NCBI RefSeq assembly: GCF_947495455.1
Contig: NZ_CANLZC010000022.1
Coordinates: forward strand, 1 to 63,391
DNA length: 63,391 nucleotides
Origin: an uncultured Shewanella sp.
Lineage (GTDB): Bacteria > Pseudomonadota > Gammaproteobacteria > Enterobacterales > Shewanellaceae
Direction of reading: 5' to 3'
The notes under the pieces were generated by a model. That model made no database searches, was not told where the DNA came from, and worked only from the letters and a program-made list of their open reading frames with translations. The position numbers and the translations under genes are program-made. The number at the start of each line of letters is the position of its first letter. The stretch's first letter is position 1. Below, one piece after another: positions 18,758-28,146 of the stretch.

Positions 18758-18773
18758 TGGCACGAAAAGTGAT
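18758..18773 (+). promoter_or_regulatory. Sigma54 promoter of pspABC
   Basis: TGGCACG (18758-18764) is a perfect -24 element. Four bases later comes GTGAT (18769-18773) as a non-ideal -12 element (consensus TTGCW). Transcription would start near 18784, about 30 bases before pspA. E. coli pspA also has a TGGCACG -24 box and an imperfect -12. PspF binding sites should lie in 18640-18740, which is AT-rich and may also bind IHF. Confidence 0.72.
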
Positions 18774-18814
18774 TGTCTCACTTTGAAATTAAATAAATTT
18801 AAAGGGATAACATT

Positions 18815-19498
18815 ATGGGTATTTTTTCTCGATTTGCAGATATTGTAAATTCAAATATAAGTGCATTACTGGATAAAGCAGAAGATCCTGAAAAAATGGT
18901 TCGCCTCATTATTCAAGAGATGGAGGATACGTTAGTTGAGGTGCGCTCAACATCGGCCAAAGTCTTAGCAGAAAAGAAAGACATTTTACGCCGTGTTGGT
19001 TACGCAGAGGCACAAGTACAAGATTGGCAAGACAAGGCAGAGCTGGCCTTGTCAAAAGACAGAGAAGACTTAGCTAAGGCGGCGTTAGCTGAAAAACGTA
19101 AAGCGAATGAGGTGAGTGTACGCCTAAGGGATGAACTTCTGATTATTGAAGAGCAAATTCAAAAGTTAAAAGAAGAAATCACTACATTACAAGAAAAGCT
19201 GGCTGATGCTAAAGTTCGTCAAAAAGCCATGATAATGCGCAAACAAACGGCCAGCTCTCGCCTTGAAGTGAAACGTCATTTGGATTCTGGCAAGATTGAT
19301 CATGCAATGAATAAATTTGAGCAGTATGAACGCCGTATAGAGGGGTTAGAATCTCAAGTGGATGCCTATGAGTTGAGTAACCAACCGTCACTGAAAGATG
19401 AATTTGCCGCTTTAGAAGCCGAAGATTCAGTGAATGCAGAGTTAGCGGCATTGAAGAAGAAAGTGCAAGCAAAGAAAAAAACAAAAACTGAGCAATAA
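18815..19498 (+). CDS. pspA: Phage shock protein A
   Basis: PspA binds damaged inner membrane as large oligomers and restrains PspF when unstressed. The 227 aa begin with the amphipathic helix MGIFSRFADIVNSNISALLDKAEDPEKM typical of PspA, then an almost continuous coiled coil (about 30-220). Length matches E. coli PspA (222 aa). The SD is AAAGGGATAAC. It is followed by pspB after 15 bases. Confidence 0.97.
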   Translation: MGIFSRFADIVNSNISALLDKAEDPEKMVRLIIQEMEDTLVEVRSTSAKVLAEKKDILRRVGYAEAQVQDWQDKAELALSKDREDLAKAALAEKRKANEVSVRLRDELLIIEEQIQKLKEEITTLQEKLADAKVRQKAMIMRKQTASSRLEVKRHLDSGKIDHAMNKFEQYERRIEGLESQVDAYELSNQPSLKDEFAALEAEDSVNAELAALKKKVQAKKKTKTEQ

Positions 19499-19513
19499 GT
19501 TGTCGGAGGAGAT

Positions 19514-19753
19514 ATGGATACGGAAATATTGATAGTACCAATTATTATTTTTTTAGTGATTGTTGCACCTATTTGGCTTGTGTTGCATTACCGCAGTAAA
19601 CGTAAAATTGAACAGGGGCTCACAGAAGATGAGTTTGTATTGCTCAATGATTTAAAGCAACAGGCAGATAAAATGTCACAAAGGATTGAGACATTAGAAA
19701 CCATTTTAGATTCTCAGGCCCCGCAATGGAGGAAAAGCGATGAAGGACACTAA
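19514..19753 (+). CDS. pspB: Phage shock protein B
   Basis: PspB is a small inner-membrane protein that, with PspC, senses envelope stress and releases PspF from PspA. The 79 aa have one N-terminal transmembrane helix (about 5-25), then a cytoplasmic coiled coil. The ATG follows GGAGGAGAT. Its last 14 bases overlap pspC. Confidence 0.95.
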   Translation: MDTEILIVPIIIFLVIVAPIWLVLHYRSKRKIEQGLTEDEFVLLNDLKQQADKMSQRIETLETILDSQAPQWRKSDEGH

Positions 19754-20135
19754 CGGAAAAACCTTGTATCGCATACCCCGTTTAGGAAAAATAGCAGGTG
19801 TGTGCGCGGGAGTGGCTGATTACTTTAATGTTGAAGTGTGGTTAGTGAGAGTGGTTACCGCTTCCATGTTTCTATTAGGGGGGTATGGCATTATATTGAT
19901 TATTTATGCATTATTGTGGATGATTTTAGATATCAAACCCTTGACAGAACAGGCCAGTTTTGAACATCAAGATATTGAAATAAAAAACAAAGTTTGGCGA
20001 CCTGGTGAGCCTGCTCAAACCGTGTTAAGGGAAGTGAACACACAATTCAAATCCTTAGAATCCCGGTTACAGCGCATGGAGCGACATGTTACATCCGATA
20101 ATTTTGATCTAAAAAATCAAATAAATAATTTATAA
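19740..20135 (+). CDS. pspC: Phage shock protein C
   Basis: PspC is the inner-membrane partner of PspB. The 131 aa carry the PspC-domain opening LYRIPRLGKIAGVCAGVADYFNVE, a transmembrane segment (about 38-62, with LLGGYGIILIIYALLW), and a C-terminal helical tail. The SD GGAGG lies inside the end of pspB. No pspD or pspE follows, unlike E. coli. Confidence 0.95.
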   Translation: MKDTNGKTLYRIPRLGKIAGVCAGVADYFNVEVWLVRVVTASMFLLGGYGIILIIYALLWMILDIKPLTEQASFEHQDIEIKNKVWRPGEPAQTVLREVNTQFKSLESRLQRMERHVTSDNFDLKNQINNL

Positions 20136-20173
20136 CCTTTCATAATGAGTCATGCCGTATCCTTCCTTTATAG

Positions 20174-20212
20174 GCAGCGCGATAAGTTCGCGTTGCTTGT
20201 TTATTTATTCAT
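20174..20212 (+). terminator. Possible terminator or attenuator between pspC and ycjX
   Basis: GCAGCGCG (20174-20181) pairs with CGCGTTGC (20189-20196), followed by a T-rich but interrupted tail. It could reduce transcription into ycjX relative to pspABC. Confidence 0.5.
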
Positions 20213-20230
20213 CTCGAGGTGATTTGAGCG

Positions 20231-21685
20231 ATGATGCTGAACATTGAAAATGCCGTAGAAAGAGCGGTTAATCGCATTAACCGTAAAGCACAATCATTGA
20301 TGCATAGAAGTGTTGATAAACATTTACGTTTAGCGGTTACTGGGCTATCGGGAGCCGGAAAGACTGCCTTCATTACCGGATTAGTGAATCAATTACTGGC
20401 GTCAGGAAATCAAGGACATTATGCTCATTTGCCTTTGTGGCATGTTGCAAGGGAAGGGCGTTTATTGGGCGTTAAAAGAGTCCTTCAGCCTGATCTGACC
20501 ATCGCCAGTTTCAATTATCAAGATGCCATGGCAATGTTAACGGCACAAATGCCTCAGTGGCCACATTCAACGAGTAATATTAGTGAACTAAGACTGGCGA
20601 TACGTTATCAACCTGAAAAAGGGGTATTGGCAAAATTAACCGATAATGCGACTTTATATCTGGATATTATTGATTACCCAGGAGAGTGGTTGCTTGACTT
20701 ACCCTTGTTGAAGTTGTCATTTAAGGCTTGGTGTCTATCACAGCAGCTAAGGCAAAAGCAATTAGCTCAATCTTCCCTGTATTTGAGTTTTCAACAAGCA
20801 TTCGCTCAGTTGAATTTAATGGAAAAGGCTGATGAAAGTCAGCTTAAAACTATAGCCAAACATTATCAGGCCTTATTGGTGGACAGTGTCAATCAATTAG
20901 GTTTTTATCATGCTCAGCCCGGAAGAATGCTGCTGCCTGGAGAATTAGTTGATGCGCCTATATTGGCTTTTTTTCCGTTATTTGATATTGAGGAAGTTAC
21001 GTTTGAAAAGCTGGAATCGAGTGCATCAGACAGTAACTATCACGTATTAAAAACCCGCTATCAAGAATATGTCAAGAAAGTGGTTAAGCCTTTTTATCAA
21101 GATTATTTTTCACGTTTCGATAGGCAAGTTTTATTGGTGGATTGTTTGACGCCGCTGAATAAAGGCAAAGCACAGTTTGAAGACATGCGCCAGGCTCTTG
21201 ATGATATTATGCAGAGTTTTCGTTTCGGACAGTCTCATTTTTTAAGGCGGCTCTTTGCGCCTCGTATCGACAAATTATTATTTGCAGCCAGTAAGGTCGA
21301 TCATGTGACCCGCTCGCAGCAAGGTCATGTTTTATCATTACTATCAGAGCTCATTAAATCCTCTCATCAAGGGGCTAAATTTGAAGGATGTGATGTTGAA
21401 ACCATGGCCATTAGTGCAATAAAGGCAACCCGCCATAAAATGGTTAAACACGACCAAGAACAGATTGAGGTGCTTCAAGGTGAGGATTTGATAACTCGTG
21501 AATCCATTACTATCTTTCCTGGGGAGGTGCCGCAAACTTTGCCTCAGGGGGACTTTTGGAAGCAGCAAGGATTTGATTTTGTTAATTTTGCTCCCCCTAA
21601 ACAACTTCCTTTAAAAGGGGCGGATTTTGAACATATTCGAATGGATCATTTATTACAGTATCTCATTGGGGATAAGCTCATATAA
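20231..21685 (+). CDS. ycjX: YcjX family P-loop ATPase/GTPase-like protein (DUF463)
   Basis: YcjX is a stress-induced nucleotide-binding protein of the psp regulon in E. coli; its reaction is not established. The 484 aa hold a P-loop GLSGAGKT at residues 38-45, the DYPGEW segment after the switch region, and a late AASKVDHVT resembling an NKxD-type base-recognition motif. ATG codons at 20231 and 20234 are adjacent. ycjF follows after 24 bases, as in E. coli, so the pair probably responds to PspF together with pspABC. Confidence 0.94.
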   Translation: MMLNIENAVERAVNRINRKAQSLMHRSVDKHLRLAVTGLSGAGKTAFITGLVNQLLASGNQGHYAHLPLWHVAREGRLLGVKRVLQPDLTIASFNYQDAMAMLTAQMPQWPHSTSNISELRLAIRYQPEKGVLAKLTDNATLYLDIIDYPGEWLLDLPLLKLSFKAWCLSQQLRQKQLAQSSLYLSFQQAFAQLNLMEKADESQLKTIAKHYQALLVDSVNQLGFYHAQPGRMLLPGELVDAPILAFFPLFDIEEVTFEKLESSASDSNYHVLKTRYQEYVKKVVKPFYQDYFSRFDRQVLLVDCLTPLNKGKAQFEDMRQALDDIMQSFRFGQSHFLRRLFAPRIDKLLFAASKVDHVTRSQQGHVLSLLSELIKSSHQGAKFEGCDVETMAISAIKATRHKMVKHDQEQIEVLQGEDLITRESITIFPGEVPQTLPQGDFWKQQGFDFVNFAPPKQLPLKGADFEHIRMDHLLQYLIGDKLI

Positions 21686-21709
21686 TAATGTTAGTTTGTT
21701 GGAAGGTGC

Positions 21710-22813
21710 ATGATGGAAAAAGAAAAAGCCGATGAGCTTAAGCCAAAACAAGTGTTTTCTTCTAAGGAAGCTTCAAAAGAGGAGTCACTAAAACCCAGTC
21801 AGTATTTTAATGCTCAAGATGCTTATGATGATATTGAAGAGGCTTTACCTGATGCGTTGCTTAATACGCTCGATGAAGTGAATGATGCGGTATTGGAGCC
21901 TGCAATGAAGCCGCCTAAAAAACGCCATTGGTGGATGAGGCTTATGTTCGTTCTTTTTATCTTGTTAATCGGCTCTGAACTTTATTTAGGCTTACTCAAT
22001 GCATGGAAGCAAAGTCCTTGGTTGTTTAGCCTTTATACCAGCTTGGTTGCATTAGTGAGCCTTGGTACAATAAAGTGGATTGTGCGGGAATGGCGTAAAC
22101 TATTAAAACTGAAAGGTGTCGAAGAGACTCAGCAAATTGGCATGCGTTTGTCTGATAGTATGCAAATGGGGGAAGCGGATCCCTTTGTTGAGAGTATTGT
22201 GACGCGCTTACCTTCTTCCCCTGCCATTAAGGCTTATTTTAGTGCTTGTACCGATGAGCATAATGATGCAGAAAAACTGATTTTATTTGAAAAAATAGTG
22301 TTGCAAGACAGAGATAAGGCAGCAAAAAAATTGGTGAGCCGTTATGCTGGGCAATCCACGCTATTATTAGCGGCCAGCCCATTAGCCTTTATGGATATGG
22401 CTTTCATGCTTTGGCGTAATCAACGTATGATCAATCAAGTGGCGGCATGTTACGGTATTGAACTGGGTTATTGGAGTCGCATTAAGCTTATTCGTGGTAT
22501 TTTAGTGAATATTATATATGCGGGCACCTCTGAGGTGATGACTGATATTGGTACGCAATTGTTATCCGTTGAAATGTCAGGAAAATTGTCTGCAAGGTTA
22601 GCTCAAGGGCTAGGGGGGGGATTATTAACGGCAAGGCTAGGTTATCAAGCCATGGCCCTGTGTCGACCTCTTGCATTTGACCAAAGATCAAAGCCAAAAT
22701 TATCTCATATTCATAAAGAGTTACTCCTAGAATTAAAAACACTTTCAAGCTCAGTGCTTTCAATGAATACATTAAGTAAAGATCGGCAATGTAAAAAGGA
22801 TTTTACACCTTAA
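21710..22813 (+). CDS. ycjF: YcjF family inner-membrane protein (DUF697)
   Basis: The 367 aa begin with a charged cytoplasmic stretch, then two transmembrane helices (about 80-100 and 105-125). The DUF697 region follows, with a further hydrophobic segment (STLLLAASPLAFMDMAFMLWRN) and a glycine-rich run LAQGLGGGLLTARLGYQAM. Family role is unknown but it is part of the psp regulon in E. coli. It sits directly after ycjX. Confidence 0.93.
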   Translation: MMEKEKADELKPKQVFSSKEASKEESLKPSQYFNAQDAYDDIEEALPDALLNTLDEVNDAVLEPAMKPPKKRHWWMRLMFVLFILLIGSELYLGLLNAWKQSPWLFSLYTSLVALVSLGTIKWIVREWRKLLKLKGVEETQQIGMRLSDSMQMGEADPFVESIVTRLPSSPAIKAYFSACTDEHNDAEKLILFEKIVLQDRDKAAKKLVSRYAGQSTLLLAASPLAFMDMAFMLWRNQRMINQVAACYGIELGYWSRIKLIRGILVNIIYAGTSEVMTDIGTQLLSVEMSGKLSARLAQGLGGGLLTARLGYQAMALCRPLAFDQRSKPKLSHIHKELLLELKTLSSSVLSMNTLSKDRQCKKDFTP

Positions 22814-22910
22814 GTGAAACTAATTTATCCTTTTTAGTGTGATTTTTCCTCATCTTGGTTCATGGTGCGTCAGTGCGACTGAACAATACTGAACCTATTG
22901 GAGTAGAAAA

Positions 22911-24137
22911 ATGCAGAATAAATGGAAGCTTGCAACACAAACTATTCATGCGGGTCATCAAAAAAATAGTGAAGGGGCGTTAGTCACCCCTCTCTGCCAG
23001 AGCGCCACCTTTGTTTTTGAAAATGCAAAACAAGGTGGCGCACGATTTTCTGGTGAAGAGCAAGGTTATATCTACACACGGTTAGGCAATCCCACTACCG
23101 CAGAATTAGAACGAAAAATGGCGGTGTTAGAGGGCAGTGAAGAAGCTGTCGCTGTCGCATCCGGTATGGCAGCGATTTCATCTGCGCTATTGGCCAATTT
23201 AACTCAAGGTGATCACCTCGTTGCTTCAAAAGCGGTTTATGGCTGTACATTTTCATTGATGAAGGGGCAACTGGCAAAATTTGGGATACAAGTGACCTTA
23301 GTGGATTTTAATGATCATCACGCCATTTGTGCGGCCATTAAACCGGAGACGAAAGTCTTGTTTTGCGAAACTCCCGTTAATCCGCATTTGGATGTCTTTG
23401 ATTTAAGTGCTATTGCTGATATCGCAAAACGATATGCTTTGGTGAGTATTGTTGATAATACCTTTATGACTCCGCTGTTACAGCGCCCGATTAGCCACGG
23501 TATTGATATTGTTGTACACAGTGCCACGAAATACCTCAATGGTCATGGTGATGTAATAGCGGGGATGATCTGTGCAAGCTCAGCTCAAATGGAAGTCATC
23601 AAATATGAAATTATAAAAGATTTTGGCGGAGTGCTTTCTCCCCATGATGCTTGGCTCATTTTAAGAGGGTTGAAAACCCTTGATGTGAGATTATCGCGGC
23701 ATTGTGATAATGCGGAAAAAGTTGCTGAGTTCCTAGCATCACACCCTCTTGTTTCCAAAGTGTATTATCCAGGACTGCATTCTCATACGGGGTTTGCGCT
23801 ATTGGGATCTCAAATGAAGCGTGGTGGTGGTGTTATCGCTTTTGAGTTGCAGGCAAGCTTAGAGCAAGCGATTTTATTTGTGGATAGATTATCTTTGATT
23901 TCGATTGCTGTGAGTTTAGGCGATGCCGAAACGCTTATTCAACATCCCGCATCTATGACTCATTCTCCTTACTCATTAGAAGAGCGAACTGAGGCGGGGA
24001 TCAGTGATAGTTTATTACGTATCTCTGTTGGTCTTGAATCGGTTGAGGATATTATCGAAGACTTAAGTCAAGCGTTAAGCAGTATTGATTATTATCGAAC
24101 TGAATTAACAGCCGAAATAGAGCATACCATGGATTGA
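22911..24137 (+). CDS. megL: Methionine gamma-lyase (PLP enzyme)
   Basis: This enzyme splits L-methionine into methanethiol, 2-oxobutyrate and ammonia. The 408 aa belong to the Cys/Met metabolism PLP family: PLP-binding Lys207 lies in SATKYLNGHGD, and YTRLGNPT is present. The choice of methionine gamma-lyase over cystathionine enzymes rests on Cys112 in AVYGCTF, equivalent to Cys116 of the Pseudomonas enzyme, and on the C-terminal stretch SLGDAETLIQHPASMTHS. It appears to be a single-gene unit. Confidence 0.9.
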   Translation: MQNKWKLATQTIHAGHQKNSEGALVTPLCQSATFVFENAKQGGARFSGEEQGYIYTRLGNPTTAELERKMAVLEGSEEAVAVASGMAAISSALLANLTQGDHLVASKAVYGCTFSLMKGQLAKFGIQVTLVDFNDHHAICAAIKPETKVLFCETPVNPHLDVFDLSAIADIAKRYALVSIVDNTFMTPLLQRPISHGIDIVVHSATKYLNGHGDVIAGMICASSAQMEVIKYEIIKDFGGVLSPHDAWLILRGLKTLDVRLSRHCDNAEKVAEFLASHPLVSKVYYPGLHSHTGFALLGSQMKRGGGVIAFELQASLEQAILFVDRLSLISIAVSLGDAETLIQHPASMTHSPYSLEERTEAGISDSLLRISVGLESVEDIIEDLSQALSSIDYYRTELTAEIEHTMD

Positions 24138-24170
24138 TATTGGTACAAAATGAACAATTAATCCAGTTTT

Positions 24171-24204
24171 AATAAGGCTTTTTTCTTAGTAAAAAAGCCC
24201 TATT
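24171..24204. terminator. Possible bidirectional terminator after megL
   Basis: AATAAGGCTTTTTT pairs with AAAAAAGCCCTATT around CTTAGT with one mismatch. The T run is inside the stem rather than after it, so strength is uncertain. Confidence 0.4.
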
Positions 24205-24306
24205 ATTGGCAAATATGAGACTTGTACCCTACATTGGTATGATATGCATTGCTTTGTTATTCACTCATGGAGTAATGCCGATATCTAATTTATATGGAGA
24301 TGAATT

Positions 24307-24630
24307 ATGAAATATATCTTATGTAGTATGTTATTTGCCCTTTTTTTTATGGGAAACATTTATGCTGGCAGTACTCCTTCAGCGACTAGTTCAGTTAATC
24401 AAGACACTTCAAACGTGCAAACGGCTCAAGTGCAGTCTGATAAAATTAATGTCAATACTGCCTCGGTATCAGAGTTGGCGACATTAAAAGGTGTGGGTTC
24501 AGTCAAGGCTCAGGCCATTAAGCAGTACCAGCAAAGTCATGGTGATTTTACTTCTTTTACGGATTTAGAAAAAGTCAAAGGTATTGGGAGTAGTGTGATC
24601 GAACAAAATAAAGATCGTATTGAGTTTTAG
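24307..24630 (+). CDS. ComEA-like helix-hairpin-helix protein, exported
   Basis: ComEA-type proteins bind DNA in the periplasm and support DNA uptake. The 107 aa have a signal peptide (1-20, ending IYAGS), a Ser/Thr/Gln linker, and a tandem helix-hairpin-helix domain (about 46-107): INVNTASVSELATLKGVG and LEKVKGIGSSVIEQNKDRI. This short form is widespread in gammaproteobacteria (similar to E. coli YbaV), and a role in competence is unproven here. No other competence gene is nearby. Confidence 0.9.
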   Translation: MKYILCSMLFALFFMGNIYAGSTPSATSSVNQDTSNVQTAQVQSDKINVNTASVSELATLKGVGSVKAQAIKQYQQSHGDFTSFTDLEKVKGIGSSVIEQNKDRIEF

Positions 24631-24750
24631 TTTTTTTATTATTTTTTACGTAAATTGGATGACAAATACGTATTGTTGTCGGAATTTACATCTGATTGAT
24701 GGTGAAGTAATCAGTTGGCATTTAATTGAGGTGGAATTGTGAATTTTAAC

Positions 24751-24779
24751 TTGATTGCATTGAGTGCTTAGTAGATAAT
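24751..24779 (+). promoter_or_regulatory. Sigma70 promoter of the 4.5S RNA gene
   Basis: TTGATT (24751-24756) and GATAAT (24774-24779) are 17 bases apart, giving a start near 24786. This leaves a leader of about 38 nt before the mature RNA, consistent with RNase P trimming of the 4.5S precursor. Confidence 0.6.
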
Positions 24780-24823
24780 TCATTTGTTCTTGAGAAGCTA
24801 GTTATTTTCTCAACGAAACCTCT

Positions 24824-24931
24824 GGTGACCTTAGGGTCCCCTCGCAATGATAGCTTGTGAACTCGGCCAGGCCTGGAAGGGAGCAACCGCAGCAAGTGAC
24901 TCATGTGCCGAGGTGTGGCTCTAGGGAAACC
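24824..24931 (+). ncRNA. ffs: 4.5S RNA, signal recognition particle RNA
   Basis: The core contains the apical Ffh-binding region GGCCAGGCCTGGAAGGGAGC followed by AGCA, then a TGTGCCGAGGTGTGGCT descending strand, closely matching E. coli 4.5S RNA. The outer ends GGTGACCTTAGGGTCC and GGCTCTAGGGAAACC pair to close the rod. Ends are placed by pairing and may be off by several bases. The RNA joins Ffh to direct membrane-protein synthesis to the inner membrane. Confidence 0.93.
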
Positions 24932-25042
24932 TCCAAACTATCAATTCATATCAAAATAATCCCCAGAATTTATCAGATCATTACCTTGTATTTTTCAAAT
25001 ATTCGCTAAGCTTAAATGAGTTTTATTGTGCGGAGATAAGCA

Positions 25043-26506
25043 GTGTATTTAGGCATTGATCTTGGTACATCGGCGATTAAAGTGATGTTACTTGCAGATG
25101 ATGACCGTGTGATCGCAATAAAAGAGCAAGCAATATCGATATCTCATCCTCATGCATTGTGGTCTGAACAATCACCTGATGAATGGTGGACTGTGCTCGT
25201 TAGCTTATTAGACGGTTTATCCTCAACCTACTCCTTTATTGATATTAAAAGCATTGGCTTAACGGGTCAAATGCATGGTGCGATAGTGCTTGATAAAAAA
25301 GATCGAGTATTAAGGCCTGCAATATTATGGAACGATGGGCGGAGTTTATTGCAATGTTATGACATTGAACGTTTATTACCTCAATCCAGACAGCTATGCG
25401 GTAATCAGATGATGCCTGGCTTTACTGCGCCTAAATTGCTGTGGCTTCAAGAGCATGAACCTAATATTGCTAATTTAATACATAAGGTACTGCTGCCAAA
25501 AGATTTTATAAGATTAAAACTCAGTGGCGAATATGCTTCCGATATGTCAGATGCATCAGGTACGGGGTGGTTAAATGTTAAGCTGCGCAGTTGGTGCGAA
25601 CTTTTACTTCAAGTCACCGAAATGACTGTGGAGCAAATGCCTAAATTATATGAAGGTAATGATATCACAGGTTATTTACGCGCTTCTTTGGCTAAACGCT
25701 GGAAAATGTCTTGTGTCCCGATAGTGGCTGGCGCGGGTGATAATGCTGCGGGAGCTCTAGGTATGGGGGTATGCCAATCAGGGCAAGCCATGTTATCCCT
25801 AGGGACATCGGGCGTCTATTTTATGGTAAGTGATGGGGCTAAACAAAATGTACAGTCGGGCGTTCACAGTTTTTGTCATGCATTACCCAATCAATGGCAT
25901 CTGATGTCGGTTATACTCAGTGCAGCCGCTTGCTTAAAGTGGTTTGCGCAAATGATAGGTGAGGTGTCAGTCTTTCAGTTATTAAAAGAAGTCGAGGATT
26001 GTGGTGATTTTGCGCCATCAAGAGTCAGTTTCTTACCCTATTTGTCCGGTGAGCGGACGCCTCATAATAATCCGAATGCCAAGGGAGTGTTTTTTGGCCT
26101 ATCACATTCAACTACCCGTGTTGAGATGACAAAAGCCATATTAGAAGGTGTGAGTTATGCGTTGGCAGAAGGCGTGGATGCAGCTTGCGAAGTAGAAAAG
26201 GCGCCCAATAGTATTGCCTTGATCGGTGGAGGAGCTAAGAGTGTTTATTGGTGTCAATTGTTAGCGAATGTGTTAGGCCACGAAGTGGAATATCGCCAAG
26301 GTGGAAATATTGGGCCTGCATTGGGGGCTGCTAGATTGGCGAAATCAGCATTTATGCCTAACAATAAGGTAGAGGATATTTTTCTTAAGCCTCCATTAAT
26401 TGAGACTTATGTTCCAAATAAGCCATTAAATGAGGCACATGCAGATAAGCGAATTAAATTTCATAAGCTGTATTTAAACTTAGTGGATATATTTAATGAC
26501 CAATAA
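25043..26506 (+). CDS. xylB: Xylulokinase
   Basis: XylB phosphorylates D-xylulose to xylulose 5-phosphate with ATP. The 487 aa of this FGGY-family kinase line up with E. coli XylB from the first residues (GIDLGTSAIKV), including SIGLTGQMHGA, PAILWNDGR, GNQMMPGFTAPKLLW and the catalytic region VAGAGDNAAGALGMG. The start is a GTG at 25043 (V-Y-L-G) behind GCGGAGATAAGC. It precedes xylA, the reverse of the E. coli order. Confidence 0.95.
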   Translation: MYLGIDLGTSAIKVMLLADDDRVIAIKEQAISISHPHALWSEQSPDEWWTVLVSLLDGLSSTYSFIDIKSIGLTGQMHGAIVLDKKDRVLRPAILWNDGRSLLQCYDIERLLPQSRQLCGNQMMPGFTAPKLLWLQEHEPNIANLIHKVLLPKDFIRLKLSGEYASDMSDASGTGWLNVKLRSWCELLLQVTEMTVEQMPKLYEGNDITGYLRASLAKRWKMSCVPIVAGAGDNAAGALGMGVCQSGQAMLSLGTSGVYFMVSDGAKQNVQSGVHSFCHALPNQWHLMSVILSAAACLKWFAQMIGEVSVFQLLKEVEDCGDFAPSRVSFLPYLSGERTPHNNPNAKGVFFGLSHSTTRVEMTKAILEGVSYALAEGVDAACEVEKAPNSIALIGGGAKSVYWCQLLANVLGHEVEYRQGGNIGPALGAARLAKSAFMPNNKVEDIFLKPPLIETYVPNKPLNEAHADKRIKFHKLYLNLVDIFNDQ

Positions 26507-26776
26507 ATCACACTATTAGCCTAGGATGGGTTGAATTTTTGTGGGCTATTTTCATTGCTGTTTGTGCGATCGATATAGGTGTTCTTATTTTTTATTAAGC
26601 AAGATCCGGTGACAGGTGTTTGACGCTTTCTTACAAGCCCATTTACGTAAAGAGAGGATTGAGAACATTAGCTATTACCCCTTCCACCGTGATTGCAATA
26701 GGTTTAGCTGCACATCATTTATCACTGGAAGAGCAACGGGTCCTTATTAGGTGATGTTGTTTTTTAGGAGGGAGTT

Positions 26777-28105
26777 ATGGATGAATACTTTAGTGGTTTA
26801 AGTCGCATAAAATATCTCGGTGCTCTTGACTCGAATCCACTTTCTTTTCGCTTTTATGATGAAGAACGTTTAATTTTAGGACGTTCAATGAAAGCTTTAT
26901 GCCGTTTTTCAGCATGCTATTGGCATAGTTTTTGTTGGATGGGCGGGGATATGTTTGGAGAGCCTGCATTCAATCGGCCTTGGCATGGATCAAAATCCTT
27001 ACTTGAAATGGCGCAACTTAAAGCTGATGTAGCCTTTGAGTTTTTTACCAAGCTTGGAGTGTCTTTTTATGCCTTTCATGATACAGATGTCTCTCCCGAA
27101 GGGGAGAGTGCGGCAAGTTATCTTTATAATTTGAAAGTCATGCAAGAAGTATTAGCCAAAAAACAACAAGAAACGGGATTATTGCCTTTGTGGGGAACGG
27201 CAAATTTATTTAGTCATAAGCGTTATATGTCTGGTGCTGCCACCAATCCCGATCCGGATATTTTTGCTTATGCGGCAATGCAAGTATGTTGTGCAATGGA
27301 TCTCACTTATGAGCTAGGTGGTGAAAATTATCTTATTTGGGGAGGAAGAGAGGGGTATGAGACATTATTAAATACGGACTTACGTCAAGAAAGAGCCCAA
27401 ATGGCGCGTTTTTTAAACCTCATAGTGGAGCACAAACATAAAATAGGATTTAAAGGGCCATTGCTTATTGAGCCTAAGCCAAAAGAGCCGACTAAACATC
27501 AGTATGATTATGATACCTCGGCAGTTTATGCCTTTTTAAGCCAGTATGGATTAGAGAAAGAGTTTTTGGTGAATATTGAAGCGAATCATGCCACCTTGGC
27601 GGGTCATTCTTTTCATCATGAAGTGTGTAACGCGTTTGCATTGAATATCTTTGGTTCTGTCGATGCCAATCGAGGTGATCCTCAATTGGGTTGGGATACA
27701 GATCAATTTCCTAATAGCGTGGAAGAAATGACATTAATTTGTTATGAGATATTGAGGCACGGTGGGTTTACCTCTGGTGGTTTTAATTTTGATACAAAAC
27801 TTCGCAGGCAGAGTATTGATAAATTTGATTTATTTCACTCTCATATTGGTGCCATGGATACGATAGCATTAGCGTTAATCAATGCAGAAAAAATGATCTT
27901 AGATAAGTATTTATCAAAAACGGTAAGGGAAAGATATCAAGGTTGGAACACTTTATTTGGAGAGGATATTTTAAAAGGGGATATGAGCTTACAAGTGCTA
28001 AAAGATTATGTGCTACAAAATAAGTTGGCGCCGAATATTAAGAGCGGTCAACAAGAGGCATTAGAAAATTATATTAATTATATGATTTATAATAATATTA
28101 AGTAG
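26777..28105 (+). CDS. xylA: Xylose isomerase
   Basis: XylA interconverts D-xylose and D-xylulose. The 442 aa are the longer form of the enzyme, as in E. coli. Catalytic His101 and Asp104 lie in [10 protein letters not shown], and metal-site residues lie in [16 protein letters not shown] and in the [12 protein letters not shown] segment. The SD is AGGAGGGAGTT. It starts 270 bases after xylB, a spacer with leftover open frames but no evident promoter, and the first transporter follows after 41 bases. Confidence 0.97.
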   Translation: MDEYFSGLSRIKYLGALDSNPLSFRFYDEERLILGRSMKALCRFSACYWHSFCWMGGDMFGEPAFNRPWHGSKSLLEMAQLKADVAFEFFTKLGVSFYAFHDTDVSPEGESAASYLYNLKVMQEVLAKKQQETGLLPLWGTANLFSHKRYMSGAATNPDPDIFAYAAMQVCCAMDLTYELGGENYLIWGGREGYETLLNTDLRQERAQMARFLNLIVEHKHKIGFKGPLLIEPKPKEPTKHQYDYDTSAVYAFLSQYGLEKEFLVNIEANHATLAGHSFHHEVCNAFALNIFGSVDANRGDPQLGWDTDQFPNSVEEMTLICYEILRHGGFTSGGFNFDTKLRRQSIDKFDLFHSHIGAMDTIALALINAEKMILDKYLSKTVRERYQGWNTLFGEDILKGDMSLQVLKDYVLQNKLAPNIKSGQQEALENYINYMIYNNIK

Positions 28106-28146
28106 TAGGTTATCAATATAACCGTTCACATTAGCAGGGGGAACCT

